DNA from: Cyclobacteriaceae bacterium
GTDB lineage: Bacteria > Bacteroidota > Bacteroidia > Cytophagales > Cyclobacteriaceae
Reading direction: 5' to 3'
Assembly: GCA_030584025.1 (NCBI GenBank)
Contig: CP129487.1
Location: 1,364,001-1,428,000 of the forward strand
Length of the DNA stretch: 64,000 bases
The notes under the pieces are model-generated. The model did no database searches and was not told the origin of the DNA. It saw only the letters and a list, made by a program, of their open reading frames with translations. Of this stretch, positions 36,671 through 45,830 are shown piece by piece. The position numbers and the translations under genes are program-made. How positions within the stretch are numbered: the stretch's first letter is position 1; each line of letters opens with the position of its first letter.

Positions 36671-37312
36671 TCAATTCGCAAACCGCATCACCGTAACCAC
36701 ATGGGAAGCCGTACCGCCCAGCACAAACAGGTGCCAGATAAAATGGGCATAGGGTAATCGCTTCATCAGGTAGAAGATTACACCTACGGTATAGGAAACT
36801 CCACCAGCCAAAAGCCAGTACAGTCCTTCGCGCTCCATGTTTGCCATCAGGGGTTTTATCATCAGTATGCCCATCCAACCCATGGCCACATATAAAATAG
36901 TGGAGAGTACATTCTTGCGCGCACCGGCAATGGATTTGAATACAATACCGGCAATGGCTAACGTCCACATAACGGTTAGCATCACCCAGCCCCAAAAGCC
37001 TTGTAAAATACCAAGCGCAAAGGGCGTATACGTTCCGGCAATGAGTATGTAAATGGCGCTGTGATCAAAAATCTGAAATAGCTTTTTGGTTCGGCTAATG
37101 GGAAACGCGTGGTACAGGGTTGAGCTCAGGTACATGATAATGATGGCTGCACCAAATATAGCCGCGCCCACTATGGCAGCTGTGCCATGTGGTATAGCAT
37201 TGATGATCAGAAACGGGATGATGACAATACCACCAACAGCGCCCAGTCCGTGGCTGATGCTGTTGGCAATTTCTTCACCCAGTGATTGATCTGTTTTGTA
37301 AGCCTCCTTCAT
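36671..37312 (-). CDS. TrhA/hemolysin III family (PAQR) membrane protein
   Basis: 213 aa with about seven hydrophobic segments. SISHGLGAVGG, SSTLYHAFP, FDHSAIYILIAGTYTPFAL and FIWHLFVLGGTASH carry the conserved Ser/His/Asp residues of the PAQR/hemolysin III superfamily, which forms a metal site in the membrane. Bacterial members are linked to membrane homeostasis; haemolysis is not implied. The start overlaps the M20 peptidase gene stop by 4 bp, so the two are co-transcribed. Confidence 0.9.
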   Translation of the reverse strand: MKEAYKTDQSLGEEIANSISHGLGAVGGIVIIPFLIINAIPHGTAAIVGAAIFGAAIIIMYLSSTLYHAFPISRTKKLFQIFDHSAIYILIAGTYTPFALGILQGFWGWVMLTVMWTLAIAGIVFKSIAGARKNVLSTILYVAMGWMGILMIKPLMANMEREGLYWLLAGGVSYTVGVIFYLMKRLPYAHFIWHLFVLGGTASHVVTVMRFAN

Positions 37313-38739
37313 TCTTTGCCAATGGGAGGCGGGCCATCCGGAATTAACCCTGAGTAAACATGGTCGCCCTTGCGTTGCTTGAACTCTGCTTTTACGGCTT
37401 CAACTTTCTTCGGGTCTTCGTATAAGTCAACCATGGTTAACGCCAACGCCTTGGAAGCATGAAGCATGCCCTTATGCCCGATAGACATGCCCCCACAGGC
37501 AACAACCGCCCATGAGTGCCACGGTGTGCCAATAGGTGCTGTTGCTGCGCTCAAGCGGATAGTGGGAACCACCCAGCTCACATCGCCCACATCGGTGGAA
37601 CCGCCCCCGGCATTTTCCTTGGTTTCTTCCAGCGGCTCAACTTTGCTGTGCAAGCCCACCTGGGGTTTGCCGGTGGCCTGCTGTATTTTTTTGGCAAAGT
37701 CTGTTTCTTCGGGCGTGTAGGTGAGCGGACCAAGAAACTCCAGATTCTTTTGGAGGTAGCCTGCTCCGGTTCTGTTCACGAGCACTTCATAAATTCCGGA
37801 AACCAATTTCACTTCATAATCCACGTTCGCCATAATGGCTGCACCTTCGGCCATCTTTTTAACGCGCGCGTACACTTCGTTCATGCCTTCGCGCTTTACA
37901 TCGCGTACGCGCACCCACAATCGGGAATAATCGGGAACCACATTCACCACCTGACCGCCATCCTGTATGTGGTAATGAATGCGCACCGTAGGCTTCACAT
38001 GCTCGCGGTAGTAGTTGATGCCTGTGGTATAAAGCTCCAATGCATCGGAGGCGCTGCGTCCGTTCCACGGATCGGCAGAAGCATGGGCCGCCTGACCTTT
38101 AAACTCTACGGTAAAGTCAACGAGTGCCAACCCGGTTTGTACGGCAGCTTTGGTTTCCGCGCCCGGGTGCCAGTCCATCACTACATCTACATCCTTAAAA
38201 AGTCCGGCACGGATCATCCACAGTTTTCCGAAAAACTTTTCTTCAGCAGGTGTTCCAAAAAACTTGATCGTGCCTTTTAGTTTTCCTTGTTCAATTAATT
38301 CTTTGATGGCAATGGCTGCACCAAGACTGGCCGTGCCAAACAGATTATGTCCGCAACCATGGCCGGGTTTGCCTTCCATAAGCGGGTTTTTATGTGGTAC
38401 TGCTTTTTGTGATAGTCCGGGCAGAGCATCAAACTCGCCCAGTATGCCAATCACGGGGCTGCCACTTCCGTAGGTGGCAACGAATGCAGTTGGTATTTCC
38501 GCCACCCCGCGCTCGACTTTAAACCCATTGGCTTCCGCCAGATTGGCTAATTCCTGGTATGATTCCGTTTCCTGAAAAGCGATTTCGGCATGCGCCCAGA
38601 TTTTATCGCTGGTTTCAATGAGTTTGGAAGCATGCTTTTCAATCGAGCTCAATACCTGCTTTTTGTTGGCCGAGACTTTCTGAGCATGAAGGGCTGTTGT
38701 GAAAATCAACAAGACGATGAGTGTGGAAATGATGCGCAT
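37309..38739 (-). CDS. M20 family amidohydrolase/metallopeptidase, exported
   Basis: 476 aa. A signal peptide ends near TALHAQ. Zinc-site segments GHGCGHN, GTPAEE and DWHPG and the dimerisation-domain sequence FKGQAAHASADPWNGRSA place it with the AbgB/amidohydrolase branch of M20 (aminobenzoyl-glutamate or acyl-amino-acid hydrolases). Expected to hydrolyse an amide bond in the periplasm using two metal ions. Substrate unknown. Precedes the TrhA gene with a 4-bp overlap. Confidence 0.88.
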   Translation of the reverse strand: MRIISTLIVLLIFTTALHAQKVSANKKQVLSSIEKHASKLIETSDKIWAHAEIAFQETESYQELANLAEANGFKVERGVAEIPTAFVATYGSGSPVIGILGEFDALPGLSQKAVPHKNPLMEGKPGHGCGHNLFGTASLGAAIAIKELIEQGKLKGTIKFFGTPAEEKFFGKLWMIRAGLFKDVDVVMDWHPGAETKAAVQTGLALVDFTVEFKGQAAHASADPWNGRSASDALELYTTGINYYREHVKPTVRIHYHIQDGGQVVNVVPDYSRLWVRVRDVKREGMNEVYARVKKMAEGAAIMANVDYEVKLVSGIYEVLVNRTGAGYLQKNLEFLGPLTYTPEETDFAKKIQQATGKPQVGLHSKVEPLEETKENAGGGSTDVGDVSWVVPTIRLSAATAPIGTPWHSWAVVACGGMSIGHKGMLHASKALALTMVDLYEDPKKVEAVKAEFKQRKGDHVYSGLIPDGPPPIGKE

Positions 38740-38900
38740 GTGTCGTATTAATTTGGTGTTCGATGCCTAGTTAGAGAATTTTCTGTAAATCCTGTAAAAC
38801 AATTCTACAAAAACTAAATTATTTAACACCAATCCGCTAAACAACCGGGTAATGTTTGTCGTTTTTAAGCGACAGATTGACTCGTTATGCGTAAGATCAT

Positions 38901-39050
38901 ATTAAAAGCCATCTCAAAAATAGAAAGATCGTCATTGCGAGGGATCCCGATAACTATCGGGAGACCGAAGCAATCTAGTTCCAACCTCAAAGTGGGGGAT
39001 TGCTTCACTGCGTTCGCAATGACGGAGCCATTTTTGAAGCGGCTTCTAGC
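38901..39050. repeat. MITE-like element at start of TonB receptor gene
   Basis: Nested inverted repeats: outer AAAAGCCATCTCAAAAAT (38904-38921) against ATTTTTGAAGCGGCTT (39030-39045); inner CGTCATTGCGA (38930-38940) against TTCGCAATGACG (39013-39024); then GAAGCAATC against GATTGCTTC; and a central TCCCGATAACTATCGGGA hairpin (38944-38961). The outer word also flanks the element at 16236. No ORF of its own. The probable start codon of the receptor (39019) is inside its right inner arm. Confidence 0.75.
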
Positions 39051-41412
39051 AAGTTTATTTCTGTTTTTTTTATTTCCACTTTCCGCGCAGGATAAGGCAA
39101 CCCTGAGCGGCTACCTGAAAGATGCCGCTGATGGCGAGGCGTTGATTGGTGCAACCGTTTACATACGCAGCCTGGGCGCAGGAACCACCACCAACGTGTA
39201 TGGATTTTACTCCCTCACCGTGGCCGCAGGCGAATACGAGGTGGAGTTTTCGTACGTGGGGTATAACCGCGAGTTACGAACGGTTGACTTGAGGCAGAAT
39301 CAGCGCCTGGATCTGGAGCTCATCTCCGAGAGCCGACAATTGCAGGAAGTTGTGGTCACGGGATCAAAAGATATGTCGCCCGTGCAAGCCGTTGAAATGA
39401 GCGTGAATAAAATTGACATTGCTACCATTACCCGCATTCCGGCTTTTTTGGGTGAGGTGGATGTGATCAAGAGCATTCAGCAGTTGCCCGGAGTAACCAC
39501 TGTGGGTGAGGGAGCTTCCGGTTTTAATGTACGTGGTGGCAGCGTGGGGCAAAACCTGATTTTGCTGGATGAAGCCACCGTGTATAACTCTTCTCATTTG
39601 CTGGGATTCTTTTCGGTTTTCAATCCCGATGCGGTTAAGGATGTAAAGCTGTACAAGGGCGCCATACCGGCACAATTTGGCGGGCGCATTGCTTCGTTGC
39701 TGGATGTGCGCATGAAGGAAGGAAATAATAAGGAGTACGAAGCGAACGGTGGTATCGGTACCATTTTCAGTCGCTTGTCAGTGGAAGGGCCATTGTTTAA
39801 AAATGAAGGTTCGTTTATCGTAGCGGCAAGACGATCGTACATTGATATTCTCGCACGACCTTTTGTGGATGTGTTGCGCGATGGCGCGCGCTTGAATTTT
39901 TATGACCTTACCGGAAAGCTGAACTACAACCTCAACAAACGCAATCGTGTTTACCTTTCTGCGTATAGCGGTCGTGATAATTTTTTCTTTGATAGGGAGC
40001 AGGGTTTTTCGTGGGGAAACAATACCGCAACCCTGCGCTGGAATTCTATTTTAAATGACCGGTTGTTTTTAAACGTATCCGGAATTTTCAGTAAATATGA
40101 TTATGCCTTGAAGTTCGGTGAGGATGACCGCGATTATTTTAAGTGGAATTCATCGATCACCAATTACACGTTCAAACCCAGTTTCAGTTATTTCATCAAC
40201 AGCGAAAATGAAGTTTCATTTGGTATAGAGAGTACCTATTACACATTTGAGCCGGCCAACGCCTCGGGTGCATCTAATGGTGAAGTTACGGATATAAGTC
40301 TGCCGGAGAAGTATAACCTGGAATCGGCTGTATACCTGAGCAACAATCAAAAAATCAATGAAACATTTTCTGTTGAGTACGGTTTGCGCTATTCACGCTT
40401 CTGGGGTTTTGGTCCGGGTACGCAATACACCTACAACGACACCACAGCCGGTGTGCGAAGGTTTCCGGTGGCGCAAACACAATTCGGAAGGGGAGAAGTA
40501 ACGAGTACCTATGGAAACTGGGAACCGCGTGTAGCCGTAAAGGTTCAGGTAAATGAGGCAAGCTCCATCAAGGCAAGTTACATCCGCATGGCGCAGTACC
40601 TGCATTTAATTTCCAATACAACAGCATCGAACCCGTTGGATGTGTGGACACCCACCACGCAAAACATCAAACCCGAAATTGGTGATCAATATACCGTTGG
40701 ATACTTCAGAAGTTTAGGTAAAGAAAAGGAGTACGAATTTTCCGCGGAGCTTTATTACCGTACTGCACAAAACCAAATCGACTACATTGATGGAGCTGAT
40801 CTGCTGATCAATGAATTTCTGGAAGGTGATTTGTTGAGCGGTGATGCCCGTGCGTACGGACTTGAACTTTATCTGCAAAAGAAAACCGGTAAACTGAACG
40901 GGTGGATTGCCTATACATTGGGTCGCTCCGAACTTCAGATAGACGGTATCAACAACAGCGAATGGTACCCGGCACGTTTTGATCAAACGCATAACCTAAA
41001 GGTGACCGGGTTCTATGATATATCAAAGCGTGTTTCCTTGTCGGCTAACTTTACGTTGGTTACGGGTACGCCTACTACGTTTCCAACCTCGCGGTATATC
41101 ATTCAGGATATCCTGATTCCGTATAACGCCAATGAAACGCGAAACAATGTTCGCTTGCCTGCTTTTCACCGGTTGGATATTTCAGCACGATTAGAAGGAA
41201 AGCAAGTGAACCGGAAAGGAAAGATGCGGAAGAACACCGACTACTGGGTATTTGGTTTATACAATGTGTATGGTCGTAAAAATCCGTTCTCCATTTTCTT
41301 TGCGCAGAATGATGAACGCATTCCATCGGGTCAGGCCATTGAGAGTCAGGCGCGACAACTATCCATTATCGGTACCGTGGTGCCATCCATTTCTTACAAC
41401 TTTCATTTTTGA
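39019..41412 (+). CDS. TonB-dependent outer membrane receptor with carboxypeptidase-regulatory-like domain
   Basis: 797 aa from ATG 39019 (MTEPFLKRLL...), which opens a signal peptide ending FPLSAQ; 44 further in-frame residues upstream run through a repeat and are not credible. Residues ~28-110 are a CarboxypepD_reg-like beta domain (LSGYLKDAADGEALIGATV, YGFYSLTVAAGEYEV), then a plug (VIKSIQQLPGV, GFNVRGGSVGQNLILLDEATVYN) and a 22-strand-type barrel ending NFHF. Imports an unknown ligand with TonB energy. Overlaps the DUF4249 lipoprotein gene by one base, the usual pair in Bacteroidota. Confidence 0.9.
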   Translation: MTEPFLKRLLASLFLFFLFPLSAQDKATLSGYLKDAADGEALIGATVYIRSLGAGTTTNVYGFYSLTVAAGEYEVEFSYVGYNRELRTVDLRQNQRLDLELISESRQLQEVVVTGSKDMSPVQAVEMSVNKIDIATITRIPAFLGEVDVIKSIQQLPGVTTVGEGASGFNVRGGSVGQNLILLDEATVYNSSHLLGFFSVFNPDAVKDVKLYKGAIPAQFGGRIASLLDVRMKEGNNKEYEANGGIGTIFSRLSVEGPLFKNEGSFIVAARRSYIDILARPFVDVLRDGARLNFYDLTGKLNYNLNKRNRVYLSAYSGRDNFFFDREQGFSWGNNTATLRWNSILNDRLFLNVSGIFSKYDYALKFGEDDRDYFKWNSSITNYTFKPSFSYFINSENEVSFGIESTYYTFEPANASGASNGEVTDISLPEKYNLESAVYLSNNQKINETFSVEYGLRYSRFWGFGPGTQYTYNDTTAGVRRFPVAQTQFGRGEVTSTYGNWEPRVAVKVQVNEASSIKASYIRMAQYLHLISNTTASNPLDVWTPTTQNIKPEIGDQYTVGYFRSLGKEKEYEFSAELYYRTAQNQIDYIDGADLLINEFLEGDLLSGDARAYGLELYLQKKTGKLNGWIAYTLGRSELQIDGINNSEWYPARFDQTHNLKVTGFYDISKRVSLSANFTLVTGTPTTFPTSRYIIQDILIPYNANETRNNVRLPAFHRLDISARLEGKQVNRKGKMRKNTDYWVFGLYNVYGRKNPFSIFFAQNDERIPSGQAIESQARQLSIIGTVVPSISYNFHF

Positions 41413-42350
41413 TGCATATGAATAGTCTGATAAAAAGCATAGTATTTTTTCTTGGTATCATTTTCCTGTTTTCTTGTGAGACGGTAATTGATCCAACCTT
41501 GCAAACTGCGGAACCGATTTTGGTGGTGGATGCCTGGGTGAACAATAAACCCGAACCGCAAGTCGTCAAGCTTACCAAAACGCAACCTTATTTTGACCAG
41601 TCGCTGCCACCGGGTGTAACCGGTGCACAGGTTGTTGTTGTGGGTAGCGATGGAAGCGAATACATATTTACAGAAAGTGCTCCGGGTGAATATACGTGGA
41701 CACCCGGTGTGGATGAGGTGTTTGGTGAAACCGGTGTTACGTACACACTTACTGTGGTGGCAGAAGGAGAGACTTATCAGTCCGTTACCCGCATGGGTCG
41801 TGTTCCGGCTATCGACAGTATTACGTTTAGAAGAGAAGAAGGAAACCAGTTTATTGATGAATTGTTTCTGGCGGAGTTCTGGGCTTTTGATCCGGTAGAG
41901 CCGGGTGATAGTTACTGGATCAAAACGTTCAAGAATGGTCAACTGCTGAATAAGCCTTCCGATCTGAACCTCGCCTATGATGCAGGCTTTACACGCGGAG
42001 GCAATTTTACCGGGGCATACTTCATTGCGCCAATACGTACGGCCATCAATCCGTTTGATACAGACGAAGATGATCGTTTGTTGTCACCTTATGTGGTAGG
42101 CGATTCGCTGTATGTTGAGATTCATTCGCTGTCAGAAGCTTCATTCGATTTTCTGACACAAGTAGCCATTCAAACCGATCGGCCCGGTGGTTTTAGCGAG
42201 TTGTTTGCTATACCGCTGGCCAACGTTTCATCCAATGTGGCAAACGTAAATCCTGCCGGAAAAAAAGTGGTCGGGTTCTTTAATGTGGCTTCCGTTTCCG
42301 GATTGGGTAGAAAGTTTTCGAGTTTGGATGATTTGACGGAGGAGGATTGA
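41412..42350 (+). CDS. DUF4249 lipoprotein
   Basis: 312 aa from ATG 41412 (sharing the A of the preceding TGA); ATG 41418 is an alternative. Signal peptide and lipobox LFSCET. PILVVDAWVNNKPEPQVVKLTKTQPYF and the Ig-like segments that follow match DUF4249, outer-membrane lipoproteins encoded after TonB receptors of the CarboxypepD_reg type. Probably the surface lid or substrate-capture partner of the receptor; ligand unknown. Confidence 0.86.
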   Translation: MHMNSLIKSIVFFLGIIFLFSCETVIDPTLQTAEPILVVDAWVNNKPEPQVVKLTKTQPYFDQSLPPGVTGAQVVVVGSDGSEYIFTESAPGEYTWTPGVDEVFGETGVTYTLTVVAEGETYQSVTRMGRVPAIDSITFRREEGNQFIDELFLAEFWAFDPVEPGDSYWIKTFKNGQLLNKPSDLNLAYDAGFTRGGNFTGAYFIAPIRTAINPFDTDEDDRLLSPYVVGDSLYVEIHSLSEASFDFLTQVAIQTDRPGGFSELFAIPLANVSSNVANVNPAGKKVVGFFNVASVSGLGRKFSSLDDLTEED

Positions 42351-42352
42351 AC

Positions 42353-42676
42353 TCACGCTTCTAGTTTGAATAGTTTTACCAATTTACGGTTAATGCCAGT
42401 TAATTCTTCTTGCGAGAGATGACCAAGTTTTCCGAGTACGAGGTCTTTATCTATAGTTGCCAGCTTACTTAACCTGATTAGCGATACTCGCTTAAGTCCG
42501 TTTAAGGAGGTGGGTTCAATCCTTAGATCAAAATCTTCTTGCCATTTTAGCTGAGTTGTGATGAATGAAACTGTTATGTCATTTTCTCCGGCAGCAAGAA
42601 TCAGTGCCGGCCTGTTTTTTATTCCTGAGAGGTTAGTGAATGGAAAAGGTATTAAAACAATATCACCCTTATTCAT
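42353..42676 (-). CDS. MazF/PemK-type toxin
   Basis: 107 aa. KGDIVLIPFPFTNLSGIKNRPALIL is the PemK/MazF N-terminal signature, with the ITTQL and RVSLIRLSKLATIDKDLVLGKLG strands in the expected order. Predicted mRNA interferase. It overlaps the antitoxin gene by 4 bp and ends 3 bp from the convergent DUF4249 gene. Known family; RNA specificity cannot be read. Confidence 0.88.
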   Translation of the reverse strand: MNKGDIVLIPFPFTNLSGIKNRPALILAAGENDITVSFITTQLKWQEDFDLRIEPTSLNGLKRVSLIRLSKLATIDKDLVLGKLGHLSQEELTGINRKLVKLFKLEA

Positions 42677-42900
42677 TTATACTTTTCCTTTAAGTCATTT
42701 ACTGTATAAATGTCTTCATCCTCTTCTAAAAACTTAAATGCTTTTGAGTCAGTTACTAATTTCTGGATTCCTTCCGTTGTGAGTTGGTTTTCAATTCTAT
42801 TCAATAGAAACTCTGCAAAATCAGAAACTTCTTTCAACTTTTGGTCAGGTAGCTTCGCCAGATTATCAATGGTTTTTTTGATCAGTGTTTCTCGTGTCAT
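42673..42900 (-). CDS. Antitoxin of the MazF-type pair
   Basis: 75 aa. Helical N-terminus (TRETLIKKTIDNLAKLPDQK, EVSDFAEFLLNRIENQL), as in DUF2281/VapB-like antitoxins, and an acidic C-terminus (FLEEDEDIYTVNDLKEKYK) that would wrap the toxin. Located directly upstream of the toxin with a 4-bp overlap, the usual type II order. It probably autoregulates the operon, though no palindrome is obvious in the 60 bp upstream. Confidence 0.82.
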   Translation of the reverse strand: MTRETLIKKTIDNLAKLPDQKLKEVSDFAEFLLNRIENQLTTEGIQKLVTDSKAFKFLEEDEDIYTVNDLKEKYK

Positions 42901-42951
42901 TTTTTAAGGGCAATAATTGTTGATCTAATTTAAGGATGATTTAATAGATTA

Positions 42952-42985
42952 ACAAAAAAGTCCCGGTGCCACTAACACCGGGACT
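42952..42985 (-). terminator. Intrinsic terminator after hsp20
   Basis: AGTCCCGGTG (42959-42968) pairs perfectly with CACCGGGACT (42976-42985); on the minus strand the stem is followed by a T-run (complement of 42952-42958). It ends transcription of the hsp20 gene. The remaining 112 bp to the gene (42986-43097) show nothing else. Confidence 0.85.
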
Positions 42986-43097
42986 CAAAACGTATGCACA
43001 TAACCAAATCAAACCGTACCCCTTGTTGACTGGTTGGGATGCTTTGTGATCCCGTTAAACCGTGCGGTGGATGTGCACTTGTTTTTACCTGTTCAAC

Positions 43098-43538
43098 TTA
43101 CTTAACCTCAATCATCTTCACGGGCTTTTCAGGAGTGAGCGCTTTTTTGGCAATCATAATCCTGAGCATGCCGTCCTCATAGCGAGCTTCAACTTTTTCC
43201 GGATTGATGTTTTCCGGCAGGTTGAAGGAGCGAGTGAAGCTGGAGTAATTGAATTCTTTGCGGGTGTAGGCATCTTCTTTTTCTTCCTTCTCTTCTTTCT
43301 TTTCGGTGAAGATGGTCAGCACACCGTTTTCAATGTTGATGTTGAAATCTTTCTTGGTCATTCCGGGAACGGCCATTTCAATTTCAAATCCTTTTTCCAG
43401 TTCTTTTACATTTACTGCGGGAACGACCTGAATTCTTTTCATCCAGTCTGCATCAAAGAACCGATCGTTATCGAAGAAATCAGACAGCCACTTGTCGGTA
43501 AACAAGTTGGGTAATACCGGTGACTTAAGCAGTGTCAT
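43098..43538 (-). CDS. Hsp20/alpha-crystallin small heat-shock protein
   Basis: 146 aa. Central alpha-crystallin domain (about residues 42-135) with VPAVNVKELEKGFEIEMAVPGMTKKDFNINIENGVLTI and FNLPENINPEKVEARYEDGMLRI; C-terminal PEKPVKMIEVK has an IxV-like tail. ATP-independent holdase. It is unusual here in having a full AAGGAGGT ribosome-binding site; monocistronic with its own terminator. Confidence 0.92.
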   Translation of the reverse strand: MTLLKSPVLPNLFTDKWLSDFFDNDRFFDADWMKRIQVVPAVNVKELEKGFEIEMAVPGMTKKDFNINIENGVLTIFTEKKEEKEEKEDAYTRKEFNYSSFTRSFNLPENINPEKVEARYEDGMLRIMIAKKALTPEKPVKMIEVK

Positions 43539-43542
43539 AACT

Positions 43543-43551
43543 ACCTCCTTT
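43543..43551 (-). promoter_or_regulatory. Strong Shine-Dalgarno site of hsp20
   Basis: On the minus strand AAAGGAGGT lies 4-5 nt before the ATG at 43538, a near-complete anti-SD match. Most genes in this window lack such a site, which suggests high-rate translation of the heat-shock gene. Confidence 0.7.
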
Positions 43552-43728
43552 ATTTTTGGGTTTAAGAACTTATATTTTTTTGCTGGTACTAAGGTGCATT
43601 TGCAGATTTAGAAAAACTATGTTTTCGGTCATACCATTGGCTGATCTTTATCAGTATCGCACGGAATTTCAACCGATTGAATACCACAAAATCCTTATCT
43701 TTAGGCCTTAACCTGATCGACTAATATT

Positions 43729-45828
43729 ATGGCCGAAATGGAGCAAGTGAAGGAGCAAAAAACGACCAAGAAAAAGGGTATTGACCGGGCTATTTTACTG
43801 AAGGCGTATGCGCTGATGTGCACGGCCAGAGGAATGGCAGAAACCTATGAGGAGAATCGGGAAATCTGTAGCAAATATGTACACAGTACATCACGCGGGC
43901 ACGAAGCCATTCAGTTGGCTACAGGGTTGCAGTTGAAGGCGTGGGATTATGCTTCTTTATATTACCGCGATGAATCTATTTTGTTGGCGATAGGCATGCA
44001 GCCGTATGAGCTGATGCTTCAATTAATGGCCAAGCGCGATGATCCGTTCTCCGGTGGCAGATCGTATTACGGTCACCCATCGTTGAAGCGAGAAGGTTTT
44101 CCAGTAATTCCCCATCAAAGTTCAGCCACAGGCATGCAGGCCATCCCCGCTACGGGCATGGCACAAGGTATTGCGTATTTGGAGTCGCAAAATTTATTAG
44201 ACACAAAACAGAAACCCGTTGTGCTCTGCTCGTTGGGTGATGGCTCGGTAACAGAAGGTGAAGTGGCAGAAGCTTTTCAGATGGCCGTGTTGAAACAGAT
44301 GCCAATCATTTACCTGGTTCAGGATAATGGCTGGGGCATTTCGGCAACGGGTGATGAAATGCGCGCCATGGATGCCTACGAATATGCGGCCGGCTTCAAA
44401 GGCATGCAACGCATGCGCGTAGATGGTTCCGACTTTGTGGATTCGTATGAAGGCATGAAGAAAGCTCTTGCGTATGTGCGGAAGAATCGCGCTCCGATTT
44501 TAGTGCATGCCAAATGTCCGCTGCTCGGGCATCATACTTCTGGTGTGCGCAGGGAATGGTATCGTGGTGAAGACCTGGAAGCGCATCAAAAGGATGATCC
44601 GATTGTTAAGTTTGAGTTCTATCTGAAAAAGCATGGCGAAACGGAAAAAACATTAAGCGATATCCGAAAGCAAGCAGCTGAAAAAGTAAAACACGACTAT
44701 GAGCAAGCGTTGGCATCAGCCGATCCGGATACAGCTGAATTTGATTCGTATGAATTTGCACCTACACCCGTTACCGAAGAAATAGGAGTACGTGCACCAA
44801 AAGGCGCTGAGAAAATTATCATGGTGGACGCTGCCTTGCATGCGGTTGATGAAATTTTGCGCAAGCATCCGGAAGCGTTGTTCTATGGTCAGGATGTTGG
44901 TCGCAGGTTGGGTGGCGTGTTTCGTGAGGCGGCCACGTTGGCCGAAAAATATGGCGACCATCGCGTGTTCAATACACCCATCCAGGAAGCATACATTGTT
45001 GGTTCAACCGCAGGTATGTCGGCAGTAGGGGCGAAACCCATTGTTGAAATTCAGTTTGCCGATTACATCTGGCCGGGTATCAATCAGCTGGTAGAAGAGC
45101 TTTCAAAAAGTTGTTACCTGTCGAAAGGAAAATTTCCGATACAATCCTTAATACGTGTACCGATTGGTGCATATGGTGGTGGTGGCCCGTATCATTCGGG
45201 CAGTGTGGAGTCAACATTGTTGACGATACGCGGTATCAAGGTGGTGTATCCATCCAATGCTGCGGATATGAAGGGATTATTGAAGGCTTCTTTCTACGAC
45301 CCTAACCCGGTGGTGCTATTGGAACACAAAGGTTTGTATTGGAGTAAAGTGCCCGGAACGTTGGATGCGAAAACTACTGAGCCGGATAATGATTACATCA
45401 TCCCATTAGGGAAAGCCCGAATTGTTCAGGAAGCAAGTGAAGAAAAAATCGAAAAGGGTGAATCGGCCGTAATCATAACGTATGGCATGGGTGTGTACTG
45501 GGCGAAGGAAGCCAGTAAGTCGTTTGCCGGGCAAGTGGAGATTTTGGATTTGCGCACACTTAATCCGCTGGATTGGGAAGGGGTTAAAGCATCCGTGTTA
45601 AAACATAATCGTGCTTTTGTATTAACGGAGGAACCCTTATTAAACTCATTTGCTGAATCGTTGGCCGGAAGAATTCAACGCGAATGTTTCAGGCATCTGG
45701 ATGCACCCGTGTGGACATTAGGCGCAGCCAATCTGCCGGCTGTTCCGTTAAATGTTGATCTGGAAAAAATGATGTTACCCAACGCGGATAAGGTGGTACG
45801 CGCATTGGATGAATTGTTCAGGTACTGA
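43729..45828 (+). CDS. 2-oxoacid dehydrogenase E1, alpha-beta fusion
   Basis: 699 aa. The N-terminal ~350 residues are E1alpha: YYRDESILLAIGMQP, thiamine-diphosphate motif GDGSVTEGEVAEAFQMAVL...DNGWGIS, HAKCPLLGHHTSG. The C-terminal ~330 are E1beta: VDAALHAVDEILRK, YGQDVGRRLGGVFR, PIQEAYIVGSTAGM, QFADYIWPGINQLVEE, GGGPYHSGSVE. Probably the branched-chain or related 2-oxoacid dehydrogenase E1 that passes acyl groups to a lipoylated E2; E2 and E3 are not nearby. The fused form is common in this phylum. Confidence 0.92.
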   Translation: MAEMEQVKEQKTTKKKGIDRAILLKAYALMCTARGMAETYEENREICSKYVHSTSRGHEAIQLATGLQLKAWDYASLYYRDESILLAIGMQPYELMLQLMAKRDDPFSGGRSYYGHPSLKREGFPVIPHQSSATGMQAIPATGMAQGIAYLESQNLLDTKQKPVVLCSLGDGSVTEGEVAEAFQMAVLKQMPIIYLVQDNGWGISATGDEMRAMDAYEYAAGFKGMQRMRVDGSDFVDSYEGMKKALAYVRKNRAPILVHAKCPLLGHHTSGVRREWYRGEDLEAHQKDDPIVKFEFYLKKHGETEKTLSDIRKQAAEKVKHDYEQALASADPDTAEFDSYEFAPTPVTEEIGVRAPKGAEKIIMVDAALHAVDEILRKHPEALFYGQDVGRRLGGVFREAATLAEKYGDHRVFNTPIQEAYIVGSTAGMSAVGAKPIVEIQFADYIWPGINQLVEELSKSCYLSKGKFPIQSLIRVPIGAYGGGGPYHSGSVESTLLTIRGIKVVYPSNAADMKGLLKASFYDPNPVVLLEHKGLYWSKVPGTLDAKTTEPDNDYIIPLGKARIVQEASEEKIEKGESAVIITYGMGVYWAKEASKSFAGQVEILDLRTLNPLDWEGVKASVLKHNRAFVLTEEPLLNSFAESLAGRIQRECFRHLDAPVWTLGAANLPAVPLNVDLEKMMLPNADKVVRALDELFRY

Positions 45829-45830
45829 GA

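Noticed and set aside
38887..39018. Upstream 44-residue extension of the TonB receptor
   Set aside because: It translates a dispersed repeat and would put a charged segment before the signal peptide.
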